64,000 bases of DNA, from NCBI RefSeq assembly GCF_016859285.1, contig NC_053415.1, positions 14,525,501-14,589,500 of the forward strand, in the 5' to 3' direction. This stretch comes from Xiphias gladius. Lineage: Eukaryota > Chordata > Actinopteri > Istiophoriformes > Xiphiidae. Both the position numbers and the translations under genes were made by a program. Below, piece by piece: positions 19,482 to 30,367 of the stretch (position 1 is the first letter of the stretch; the number at the start of each line of letters is the position of its first letter). A model generated the notes under the pieces. That model saw nothing but the letters and a program-made list of their open reading frames with translations. It had not been told where the DNA came from and made no database searches.

Positions 19482-21244
19482 TTATTCTGTAAAAATGCAG
19501 CAAGAGTTGAAGACCTTTTACAAGGCTTTTACACCTACAGCTAATAAGAGTCATAGGAGCTGTAGCTGTTTAATGCTAACAAAGTATCTATTTTTTATTG
19601 TCATCGGCATTTTTGTATTTTTTTTTTTTCACATGTATTTTATTTTCAGGAACAATTTCCAGTTTAATATAAACAGATTCCAGCAAAAAGGATTAATAAA
19701 TGATAAAGAACAAAGTCTAGAAATTACATTAAAATCAAAGAAGACTTCTACACTGAACTGTATACTAAATATAATTTTATGAGAAGACAAACTCCCTGTG
19801 TGCTCAGTTAAGAACTTACCCAAAGAGCAGCAATTATGTGTTTTTTGTGAGCTTGGTTTTGTCAAGAAGAAATTCCCCCATGCACAGTGACCCTGAGAAG
19901 TTGCAATTTTAAATAACAAAGTTCAGGAATTCTGATTTGTTTTGGTTAACAAAATATAAGATATTGATAGAAGCTTTTTAACAAGGAGGTGTTTTTGTTT
20001 TGGCAAGATTAATTAGGTAATCAATTAATTAAGTTAAGATAGAGTACCCTGTATCCTTGACTGCTACTGCTACTATCTGGTCCTGACCATAGATGTTTTT
20101 TAGCAGAACTCCGTTAACTCTTTACCACACTGTACCACAGGTGAGTCAGTTATTATAAACTCATGCTGTGTAGCCAAACTTTGTTCATATCCACAGAACT
20201 TTTTTACAGAGTCTAGTGGAACTCTCAAAGTTACCAAAGATTCCAAATATATAAGGCTGAATTTTGAGGACATGCATATTAAACATCATATACAGTTGTA
20301 TAAAAAATGTTTGGGCACCTTTTGGCAAATTACATATTTTGTTGATTTTTAAAGCAAAAATAAGTAAATACAACCCCTGCAGGAAACAGACAAACAGACA
20401 AATGAGCCTTTGTTCAAATGTTAATGCACTCTCTTTTCATATTTCATGAACTTAAAAAAAAAAAAAAAGGAAAATAAAGTACTTGTGGCATGTGCAAAAG
20501 ATTGGGCTACTAGGTACTACTATGTCATTACTCAGACACAAAAAACGTTTGTAAGGTGTGATATAAACTCGGGAAAATAAAAATTAACATTGCATTAAAC
20601 ATTTGAAGAAAGGCTCATTTTACTGTCTGTTTGCTGCAGGAGCTGCATTAAATTCTTTTCACTCCAGGAATCAACAAAATAGCCTATAGAATTTGCCTAG
20701 GGGAGCCCAAATGTTTCCATACAGCTAGTTACTAGACGAGATTCAGTGGAGCGCCGGAACAAGCTGCTAGAGAATATACTGATATGATATAGTCAAACTG
20801 TGTGAAATAGGATTATGTTTACAACCCTGACGGTACATTAGGGGAAATAAAAAATGAGGGATGGTTTATGCACCCATTCTCCATCGTCAACGTACCGGCG
20901 GTGGAGAGGAGGGCGCTACAGTTCCAAGCTGGATGCCGTGCGTTTAATATCTTCGTAGAAGAAGACGCTTGCGAAGACTACAAAAATGTGGCGTTAGCTG
21001 CTAACTAACGCCACATCGGTCAAAATGCGACATTACTATCCACAAACGTGTGGCTGCTGTTGAAACTTAATCGCTTCTAATACCTGGACAACTCCACGGT
21101 TTAACTACGCCATATATACCTGGCTAGCTACGTCTCTTTGAATGAAGTCAACGAAATATCGAGGGTAACGCTAGCGGTCTCGGACACATGCAGCTGAGTA
21201 AACAGTTCTTACTTTGTCAGACTGGGAAAGCAAACTCCCCGTAC
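19482..21244 (-). other. mettl8: mettl8 exon 2 leader and first intron
   Basis: The coding exon starts at 19486 (ACAG acceptor), leaving five untranslated bases before the ATG. The remaining 1.76 kb is intron 1. It contains the terminal-inverted-repeat element at 20290-20728 and, closer to the promoter (about 20880-21240), a more G+C-rich stretch with several GCTAGC-like segments. No coding exon is seen. Confidence 0.5.
20290..20728. mobile_element. Non-autonomous DNA transposon-like element with terminal inverted repeats
   Basis: The left end reads TACAGTTGTATAAAAAATG then TTTGGGCACC. The right end, on the other strand, reads TAGCTGTATGGAAACATTTG then GGCTCCC. The ends therefore form an imperfect inverted repeat of about 27 bp around 440 bp of non-coding sequence. 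The 'TTTGGGCACC' end is one I associate with abundant fish DNA transposon remnants. I cannot assign the superfamily without a library search. Confidence 0.6.
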
Positions 21245-21337
21245 CTGGCTTTGGCTGCGTTGTCAGGGTCACCTTAGGTTGTTGTCTCTTGACATGGTGG
21301 CAGACCTTTCACTCGTAGACAAAAGTGCCACCTGCTG
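21245..21337. promoter_or_regulatory. Divergent mettl8/dcaf17 promoter and mettl8 untranslated exon 1
   Basis: On the minus strand a leader segment ends AGCCAG with a GTACGG donor (exon end 21245). It carries a strong-context ATG (GCCACCATGTC, A at 21295) opening a 9-codon upstream ORF that stops at 21269-21271. On the plus strand the dcaf17 ATG is at 21338. Both transcripts must start in or across this small interval, so the promoter is bidirectional and the two 5' ends may overlap. No TATA box is apparent. Confidence 0.6.
21269..21295 (-). promoter_or_regulatory. mettl8: Upstream ORF in the mettl8 leader
   Basis: ATG TCA AGA GAC AAC AAC CTA AGG TGA (MSRDNNLR) lies before the exon 1 donor at 21245, with a near-ideal Kozak context. 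If transcripts start upstream of 21295, this would be translated first and could damp mettl8 translation. It is not an N-terminal extension, because its stop precedes the splice. Confidence 0.5.
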
Positions 21338-24300
21338 ATGGCGCCCTACCGGAGAGGCAGGACTGTAAACGCCACTGAGCTGTTGAACCGGAGGAGCAGC
21401 GGTATCACGGATGCTGGGACTCTGATCAGACAGAACATGAAGGTCCTTAGAAATATCCTCCTCCAGGTAATAGAATAGGCGTTTATATATCCACTGGAGC
21501 TAGCTGGTTTCAGTTCATGTTTTACTAATATACTAACTTTTTAAAAATTATTTTTACACTGTAGGACAACAGAAATTTCATTAAAGTATGGAGCAAGACT
21601 TCAAAATCAACAATAATGTATGAGAATGGTAAAATCTACTTTGAAAATTACCAGAACTGCTACAGTTGGTGAGTATGAATAACTTGAATTATTCTTTAAT
21701 CTTTTTAGATTTTAGCACACACACACTATACAAAATCATACATTTCAGCCACAGAATAAACAGCAACATCTTTCAAATTGGCATACATAAGTCACATAAT
21801 ACATGAATCAAATAATGCACACACTCTAAATAAATCATAATGCTGAGGACCAATGTAGACTAATTGTGAGATGCAGGAAATTTACATTTTTAAAGAAAAC
21901 TATAGTAGTTGCCCAGCATACTTTAATTTAAGCCTTGTGAACATAGTCATTAAAGATTGGCTTTCTTTTCTGAATTCGGTGCCAGGCCTTGTCACTCTCA
22001 ATAATAAGCTTGCCAAATAAAATTTTATCCATTTAATTAAGGCCATCTTCCAAATTAAAATTTGCAGCGTGATTAGAGCCATGTCAAAACAGAAGCGTAT
22101 ACCATCATAAAGTTTACAGTGTAAATGAGTCACTGAACATGTTTTGTGGTCTTTTTAATTTTCACATGCTGCCATTTGCGTTTACTGTCCAAAATTTAGG
22201 CAAGTAACTCTTTATATATTGTACACGGACAGGTTGAATCCAGGCAAAATCCATTATCCCTTGTTTATTTCTCTTTATAAATTAATGCTTGTTACAAAGG
22301 AGAGATGTACTGTACGTATGGTACAGAGAAGAAGATGAGTTGGGAAAGAAATGTGATTTTTGAAACAGTTGAGATGTGAATTATTCCAAAGTGATGTTTG
22401 TTTTGTACACTGTTTTTACCTATAACACAATTTTTATTGACACAGACATGATTAAATCCTCCTTTACTTTCAGTGTTCATTCAGAGCCTCAAGTTTTGTA
22501 CAAATTGCCTAAGAGGTCTAAATTGGAGAAATTTGAAGATGCCTTGCTGTGTCAAAGCCCACTTGTAAGTTTAACTAAAGAAACACCCTTTTTTTGGATT
22601 TGCACTAGTAGACCTGTTGGCACTGAACTTGCCATGAACAGATTTTAACAGCCCATTTTCAGACTGTTGTTTCATCTGGCTTTTTGGCAGGACAAAACAC
22701 TGGCCTCACCCTCTGATCATAAACCCAGTCTCTTGGCTTTGACAGCCAATAACTGGCTGTATCGCCTTTCAGCTGAAACGGGCGAAGAGCTACAACGGGT
22801 TTACCTCTCTTCAAACCATAAGTTCAGGTATTGTCAAGGCTCTAAGTTCTTTGTTCTTTGAGTGGAGATTAATACATTTATATTCCATTGTAGTCCATTT
22901 AAAAACCTTTTTACCTTACTCTGTTGCTTTTTTTCTGAAGGTATCTTGGCTGGGAGGTTTCTCAAGAGATGTTTTATGTTAAATCTGTTCAAAACAAAGA
23001 AACACCTTTAGCACGACAGGTAAGGGGAATCTCATTATTTTTTTTAAGATTTATGCCTTATTTAAGAATGAAATGACACTTTTTAAAGGGTAAAAAAGCC
23101 TAGGACCATGCTGTATGTGGAATTTCTTAAGTTCATGAATTTTGATAGGTGTATTGCATAAATCAAGGAAAATTAATGTAAAATCTTGTAATGAGTCAGT
23201 CAAGGAATTTAGGTATCACTAGTCAAGGGCTCCAACTGATTTCCATTATAAATTAATCTATTGACTACTCTTTAGATTAATTGATTAAATTATTTAGTTT
23301 ACAAAATTTCATAAAATAGTGAAAAATGCCTATTAAAATTTCTCAGGACTGAAGATAACGTCTTCTAATTGCTTGTTTTGTCCAGTCAACAGTCATTAAC
23401 CCAAACATATTCTATTTACAATAATCACAAAATCAGAAAAAGCAATCAATCTTCACATCGAGAAGCTGAAACCAGTGAAAGTTTGACATTTTTGCTTGAT
23501 GAATGACTTATTAATTAAGATTAATCTATGATCAAAATGGCTGTACTTCAATTTTTTTGTGGATTGATTAAGAGAAGAGATCTCTGATGTTGAGAAGGGA
23601 TGGCAGAATTCTACCTTTTCCCTTTTTTATTCAACAGGCAGGTATCACTCAGAATGCAGTGATGTACCTGGCCATCTTTCGTGTTTTCCCCTTGCAAATT
23701 GTGGGTACTATGGAGATCAGCAAAAAGGTATGCAGATTTGTTTGTAGTTAATACGTTTTTCAGATGTGTCGGCAGGAGTGATATGTTATTGTTGAAATGT
23801 AAAACCTATTCTTTCAGGTATTTGGAAATGGTGTTACCGATGTCGTTCTGTCTCAAGGTGTCCTTGCTGTGTCTTACAGCAACAAGTCCGTGAAGCTGTA
23901 CAGCTTTGAGCACATTGTGCATAGGGTTTGTATTTTTGTCCTGAAAGAGCCCCGGCACGGTGTTTTTCTCGCTGAATAATCCATCAAAATGTAAAAACAT
24001 AGCATCAGAAATAATTTTTTTGAAGATCATGTACCTGTGAATATTTGCATATTGAATATTTCTTTATTATTTTGGATCTTCTAGGTGCTTACATCTGTTT
24101 ATCTAATGAATATTTTAAAAATCTCTTTCTTTGTTCTCAGTACATGAAAGAGAAGTTGATGCTTGGAGAGCAAAGTTCTCTTCTTGGAGGCAAAACAGTG
24201 GGAGAAGCTCCGTTTGGTATCCCAGTAAATATCCAGATCACAGGTGGGTCCTTTTTTAGGTTTAGACTGGTGCTATCTTTGTATTAAAGCTACAACCTAG

Positions 24301-27300
24301 TTGGCCACTGTGAGCAGGAGAGTGAGAATGAGTTTTTTGTTTTTTTTAATTTAATTTAATTTTTTTGTAATCCTATTGCATAGATTGCCCTCCTGTGCTT
24401 TTCGAGGTGTCCTGCTCTAATAACGGTGTCCAGATTGGAGGCTACCCATGGCACTACATCTACACACCACCACAAAAAGATCACAAAGGGACTCACCACA
24501 TCTGTTCGCTCAAGGACAACACTATGGTAAATTTAATAATCCCCTTTAACCATACAATATAACGTCACATTTCAGTAACTGGTCATTTGAATACAAAATG
24601 TAACACATGCTTGGCTATAATAGTTGTCCCCAGTCTTGTTGTCTGATAGACTTAACAGCCACCAAATTGTTCAGAGCCTATTGAAAGGGTCAGGGTAAGA
24701 AGGGCCACAGATGCTTTTGACAGTATCTGTATTCAGCTGCTGAGCAGAGCAGGACAGAACCAAACCTTTTATCGCTATTCAGAACCCCACAAAATGTTCC
24801 AAGTACTTTTTTGCAGATCTTTGCTCCATGTGTCACACAAGCTTCTTTGTGTTTTTTTTCCAGGGATTTTTTTTTTTTTTTTTTTGACATCACTACTCAA
24901 ATTTATTTCTCACTAGAGACTTTACAGTTGTGAGGTTAAATATACTGCATAAGCGTACGGTGTAATAAATTAATACACTGGTGGTGTTATTTTAAAATGG
25001 TATGCCGCGCATATCATTAGCAGGAACCTTATTAAACGGATACTCCATTCCTCAAAGCTCTAAAGCTGCAACAGAGGCAGCATTTTACACAGCCGCCTTT
25101 TTAAGTGTTTAAGTTGTAGTCAAACAATAGATTTTGGGTGGAGTGTCTCTTTAATAAGTCAAGTGTTACCTTTTCCACACTGATGTGTGCATAAGTTGCT
25201 GTGTTGTTGTGATGCTTTGCCGACTCTGAGGAGCACAGCTGCACATCACAGAAAACGTTTCATTAGATTTAAAGTTTCAAAGTTTCAGATTTAACTCGCT
25301 TGCTACATTTTCTTTTTGCATTTTTTTTTTTTTTTTTTTTTGAAGAACTACAAGAGGAAACCTAGAAATGCTTATGTGTTCATGCTATTGTTTGCAAATA
25401 AGTATTTCTTTGTAACTGTTATATTGTAATTTTATGACATTAGGCAACAAATGGAATACAAAACATGAACTGCTGCTCCCTGGAGAGTGATGGGATCTTC
25501 TTCCACCCCGACGACTCAGGAAGAATCATCCACGTTGGACCTACCACCATAAAGTGAGTACTACGGTCAACTTTTATACAACAATGAAAAATGTGTAAGG
25601 CAACAGTGGTAAAATTTCTCTTTGGTATGGCGGTAAATATACCAAACCAAAAGAATACTAAGACATAATTACATAATTCAGTAAAGGTTTAAAGTCTCGT
25701 GTGTTTTCCTCAACCTTTGTCCCTCAAAAGTATTATGTTGTTTGGTGCATATACATATGATGATTTTTTTTTTTCCTTTTTTATGTTATTATACTGGACA
25801 TGTTCCACAAGGAATTTTTTTTTTTTTTTTTCTCCAAGTGTCCTTAAAATCCTTGGTGAAATGAACAGGGTTTTGCCATCAAAGGTAGTTGAGGATTTCT
25901 CTATGATGACCCAACAAAACAACAATGTAAGTATAATGCTTCTTTACCCAACAACCTTACTTTGTGCCGGACAGACTTAGTTTACTTTGATCATGAATCA
26001 GCCTTGTGTAAAGTGCCGCATGGTCACTCTGACACTGGAGGGAAATCCAACGCAGTAAGTCTCCATATCTAGAACAGAGGTACAAAGTAGATAATCTCAC
26101 TGTACTGGTGGACTGTAAATGTATTTCCATCTCTCCTCTCTCAGAAAATTTTATGTTTCTGCTTTCCAACTACTGCAGCCCACCTCACGGGTCACTGTCA
26201 CCTCATCGGGCCGCACAGTGAAGAGAAGATTTCATCAGCTGGATGATGACCCAGATCAAGAGGTACCAAAAATATTACACTTTAATCACTGATCCAGTAT
26301 TTCTGCAAAGAAAATACTTACTGTGCTGCTAAAAAAATTTACCTTCACACAATAGGGTCCAAGTTATATAGTTGAACATACTGTATGTGGCATACAGTAT
26401 ACAGTATTGTATGTATACTCTCTTTGGAAGCCAGGAAGAAAACCCAGTCTCATGTAATTTTTTTTTTTTTTTTTTGGAGTCAATCTCACATAAACTGCTC
26501 CTCTGTAAATACTCACTAGCCCAGCAAATCTGCGGCGGAACGTAGTCTCCAACAAATGCTCTTTTTACTTCTGTTTGAGTAACATTTTCTAAAAACTACA
26601 GTGCCCAGCTGTTTAGGAAATCAATTAACCTTTTTTAAAAATGAAGCTATATTGTATATTTGTAACCCATTTTTAAAGATTTACGTCTTCAGTAGGAACC
26701 AATGGGCTTAGAACTGAGAGCCACAGTCACGCAGAGGAAAGTTTTGCGAGATGCTACGATGCATTGCTAGTTTTTGGTCTTTTCGTGGGATTGAGTTACA
26801 ATAACAGAAATATAGATGATATTCTTTTAAAGTACATCATACTGGCAAAACCTGTAACTGATGTCTTTTATATCAAAACAACTTAATAGAAAACAGGAAG
26901 TCTTTAGAATAATGGATAAGTAGAGGTAGACTTTGTTCTGTTATTGGACGTTTGTGTGCCTTCTGGTTATAAATAGCATACCTCATCTTCCAATCGGAAA
27001 CGTCAACAGCACTGGATATCAATCACTTTGCTAAGTCCTGAAGCCACTCTGTATTTTTAAACAAGAAAGAGTTACCAGGGGCATCTATCCTAGGAATTTA
27101 AAAAAGATCAGATCAGTGGTGACTAATAATACAACCTTAACACTTAGAGACTTAGAGAACATCAGTTAATGTCAAGTAATACAAGTTCAAGGACATATGA
27201 GAAAATCAAACATCACTGTTGGGTTTTAAATGTCATATCAGGACTTCATCAAACTGCTGATGAAATGCTCAGTCCTTGGAAATGTGACATTTTATTCAAT

Positions 27301-28014
27301 GCGCAGTACATTCAGGATGGCAGCTTGGTTCCTTCGATAAATTTAATTGTGCCATCACCTTTCTTCAAGCCACATCATTGTTGGTTGTTGTTAAGTGTCC
27401 TCTGTTGCACCTGTAGCCAGTTCGAGCAATGATGTACTGATCACAACCTGAGTATACTGTACTTGAACACTCGTGCAGCAAGGTGATTAGCTCGAAATAC
27501 ATTCACTGGAGGTCAGTGAAGAAAAGAGTTTAGAATCATACTGTAAGTAGCAGGATACAGGGCTTACTTATGTAATTGGCATAGACAGTAGCTTTATATA
27601 CATAGAACTCCACAAAGTGTCTGTGGTGACAGAAATTCACAACAATAATCCTTTGATTTTGCAGACTTTCCGTATGGTGGAATATGAAGATGAGCTTGAC
27701 CTTTTGGCAGTAGTGGTAACTAACGGGGAGGAGGGAGAAGGAAGAGCTCACATCCGACTGCATGACAACCAGAGCGGGCAGTTACAGCGGACAATTGATC
27801 TGGTTGAACCTTGGGATGAGGTTGGTAACTTGACATGAATATGCCAACGTTAGACTAAGGTATATGTGTATGGGAATTCATGTGTGCTCTTATCATTTGT
27901 TTTTAGACTTATCGGCATGAGTTGTTCTTTGACAAAGACACAATTGTTCATATTGAACAAAAGAACACCAACTTTTGCTGCCATGTTTACAAACTCAAGG
28001 CCTACAGAAAGTAA
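21338..28014 (+). CDS. dcaf17: DDB1- and CUL4-associated factor 17, 14 coding exons
   Basis: Putative substrate receptor of the CRL4 (DDB1-CUL4) ubiquitin ligase, nucleolar in mammals; human loss causes Woodhouse-Sakati syndrome. Coding exons: 21338-21466, 21565-21668, 22474-22564, 22691-22827, 22941-23019, 23638-23727, 23818-23925, 24141-24243, 24384-24526, 25444-25553, 25839-25926, 26179-26262, 27665-27820, 27907-28014; 1530 nt, 509 residues (human about 520). Family landmarks: LTANNWLYRLSAETGE, FRYLGWEVSQE, AVFR-like YLAIFRVFPLQIVG, GEAPFGIPVNIQIT, GYPWHYIYTPP, NCCSLESDGIFFHPDDSGRIIHVGP, LDDDPDQE-TF, EYEDELDLLAVV and FDKDTIVHIEQ. The start was chosen because exon 1 then gives 43 residues, close to human. 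The acceptor at 26179 is required to keep frame; an earlier AG at 26146 does not. The stop TAA is embedded in a perfect GTAAGT donor, so a longer form is possible. Confidence 0.94.
23225..23545. repeat. Interspersed teleost repeat, copy 1 (in dcaf17 intron 5)
   Basis: A degenerate segment runs from GGGCTCCAACTGATTTCC through repeated ATTAAT stretches, CTTGTTTTGTCCA and GAGAAGCTGAAA to TTTTTGCTTGATGAATGA. It shares this order of motifs with 46520-46840 and 60615-60800, so at least three copies occur in this window. I recognise the pattern as a common fish interspersed repeat but cannot name the family. Confidence 0.6.
25032..25154. mobile_element. Short inverted-repeat element (MITE-like) in dcaf17 intron 9
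   Basis: The left end TTAAACGGATACTCCA and the right end TGGAGTGTCTCTTTAA are imperfect reverse complements (12 of 16), enclosing about 90 bp. The ends resemble fish MITE termini of the 'TTAAAGGGACACTCCA' type that I remember. It has no coding capacity. Confidence 0.6.
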
Positions 28015-28318
28015 GTGGTGCAATTAAAGCTGCTGGAAAGCATTTAAAGGTTAATTTTATTTGGTTTTAGGCTTGTGTTTTTAAACAGTTTTTCTGTTAA
28101 AACTCATAATGCTTTTTTTTTTTTCATCCTCTGGATCAGTGTGTCCTTATTTTTCTATGTAAATTACACTTGATAATCAAGTTGGTTATTTAAATGACTG
28201 TATTACTGTTTACCACGTTCTGTCTCACGTGAACATTTTTATACTGTTTCTCTTAAATTAAAATGTTATATTTTTCTGTATTTTTCTGCCTCATTCTGTC
28301 TTTCCAGCATGCTTATCC

Positions 28319-28321
<3 letters not shown>

Positions 28322-28369
<48 letters not shown>

Positions 28370-28385
28370 TAGAGAGAGAGAGTGA
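28322..28385. repeat. GATA tetranucleotide microsatellite
   Basis: About twelve near-perfect AGAT units run from 28322 to about 28370, followed by a degenerate AGAG/AGAT tail. It is a simple repeat likely to vary in length between individuals. Confidence 0.95.
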
Positions 28386-28856
28386 TAGATAGAGATGGAG
28401 AGTGGGTGATAGAGATATGTATAGATATATAGATATATGGTTAAAATTGTGAATTACCATCTAATTGCTTTCAAACTATACCACAAATAAGCTAGTGCAA
28501 CCTGGCTATTCATTTGAAACTGCAGGTTTTGTACGGAGCTACAGTTGTAACCACCTGTAGCATATTAAAGGCCCCAAAAACAAATTTCTCAATCCGCTTC
28601 TTACTATGAGTGATGGGGTCTTACATGAAGAAACAGCTTTCTGCCAAAGCTATAACAGTTTTGGTTGTTTCATATGAAAGACTGTTGTCTGCGCTCTTTT
28701 CTTTGAGATTTTCTCACTTATCTAAAGTGAGCAGGGTAGTTGAGTAATATCTGAGTCAGAATTCTGATGACAGTTGCGTGGTTGATGGCTTATGCTGCCA
28801 GGCTACTGTCAATCAAGCTTGAAGAAACCAGACCCACACGGTCGTGATGAAGCAGG

Positions 28857-29112
28857 AGCCTATTTCACAAAAACGATTTGCGATCAGCAGGGCTTTCCTG
28901 CTGGTAGCAAATTGGTGGCAGTGTCACATTTCATAAACGATTGTTGCCTGCAAATTCCAGATAAATGTGAGTCCTACAGGGCTCCTGCATCCTATGGCAT
29001 GGGTCGCAGTGGTGTTTGTTTTGATTCTATAAAAGTGTCTTAAGTTAACAGGAGAATAAATATTTTGGTGCAGACCGCACATTGCGTGTTACAAGTTTGG
29101 TGAAATAGGCCC
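28857..29112. mobile_element. Possible inverted-repeat element downstream of dcaf17
   Basis: GCCTATTTCACAAAAACGA near 28859 and TTGGTGAAATAGGCC near 29098 form an imperfect inverted pair (GCCTATTTCAC/GTGAAATAGGC is exact) about 250 bp apart. No clear target duplication is visible, so this is a tentative MITE call. Confidence 0.45.
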
Positions 29113-30259
29113 CAAATTAGCTTTTTGTGACTGTTGAACTACTAATAAATAATACATAAAGAATTTTTTCCCCAAACTTAAACTTCAAGAAAGTATAACT
29201 TTTACTTATACTTGGGGGGGAAAAAACAAATTGACGAACAGGGGCCCTCTTGCACAAGTGTGTCGAGTTTACATCATAAATAAAACCAGCAAACAAAGAG
29301 TAAAATTAAACATTTCAGTAACAGACAGAAAGCATTGATAAAAGAAGCTAAGACATCCAGTAATAAAAGAAAATAGTCAAGAAGATAGTTGTAATAAGAG
29401 TAAAAACGACATGCAAGTATTACTTAAAACCATCGGTGTGTACCACTTGTGTAAGAACGTGCAGGTAAGATTAATCATGTCCACATGCACTTAAAATGTT
29501 GCTTTAGTCAGGACTATCTCATACTGGAGATTTGAAAGCAAGTATTCAGAGCCTTTAAGCTTGTTTTCATGAATTTGAGCATCCTGAAATATTGTAGATC
29601 TTATGTTTTAACATTTACCTCCATGGGGACTGTTAAGGACACATATTAGATAATATTATAATATTATAAAATATAATATTGAATACACGCAGTTGCTGTT
29701 TATAAGGTTGTTGAAACTGTTGATTGAAATATATGATCATTGGGGGATGTAGTTTTTGGGGCTGTTGAGCTGTTCGGCATTATACAGAGGTATTCCGGTT
29801 ATTTAGCCTAACCTCACTGATATAAAAGGGTTGGACGAAATAACAGAAACACCTGTCCGTGTAACACAATCCAATTCAACAGCACCACAAACTGCAGCCT
29901 CTAAAATGACCACGCAGTTGAACCAGCACCTCTCTAGGACACTTTCTACAAAAACCGAACATTACAACCTTAATGAAGGGAGGATTTGTTGCAGGGCTTT
30001 TGTGTTAGATCTGCATCGGTTTTAGCTAAGTGTGAATTGGTAATTGAGTGGATGTCACAATTTATAAAACAGGGTTACGGAGCCGGGCTGGCCAACCCGA
30101 GTCACCTTCTGCGCACCTGGGGCTCAAACTGGGAGACTTTACAGAAAAGGAAGCACACAACTCTAAACTGGATCTGAGACACACACACACACATTCTTGG
30201 TCCCGGGCTCTTCCGTAACAACAGAAGTTACCAAACCTCTTTCATATGCCCATTTGCTC

Positions 30260-30367
30260 AGCTCTGGGTCATGTGACCGCGGCCAGTCCCCATCAGCAGC
30301 CCCTTGAGGTGGCTGTGTTTGTAGTAGCTAGCAGCTGCGTCGGAGAAGACCCTGCGTCCTGCCGCTG
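30260..30367 (+). promoter_or_regulatory. cybrd1: cybrd1 promoter/leader with palindromic E-box
   Basis: G+C-rich sequence sits directly upstream of the ATG. It contains GTCATGTGAC at 30268-30277, an E-box of the MITF/TFE type, about 90 bp before the start codon. No TATA box is seen. Transcription starts are inferred to lie between this box and 30367. Confidence 0.45.

Larger units (their letters stand above)
28015..30300. other. Intergenic region between dcaf17 and cybrd1
   Basis: The first part is probably the dcaf17 3' UTR. ATTAAA signals occur near 28022 and 28256 and AATAAA at 29055-29060; none can be chosen from sequence alone. The region also holds the GATA microsatellite and a terminal-inverted-repeat element at 28857-29112. 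The 83-codon frame at 28792-29043 overlaps that element and is not supported as a gene. The right end approaches the cybrd1 promoter. Confidence 0.5.

Noticed and set aside
26146-26178. Earlier AG acceptor for the dcaf17 exon ending at 26262
   Set aside because: It puts the conserved SSGRTVKRRFHQLDDDP segment out of frame; the CTGCAG acceptor at 26178 restores it.
28792-29043. 83-codon plus-strand frame between dcaf17 and cybrd1
   Set aside because: It lies within an inverted-repeat element and resembles no protein I know.
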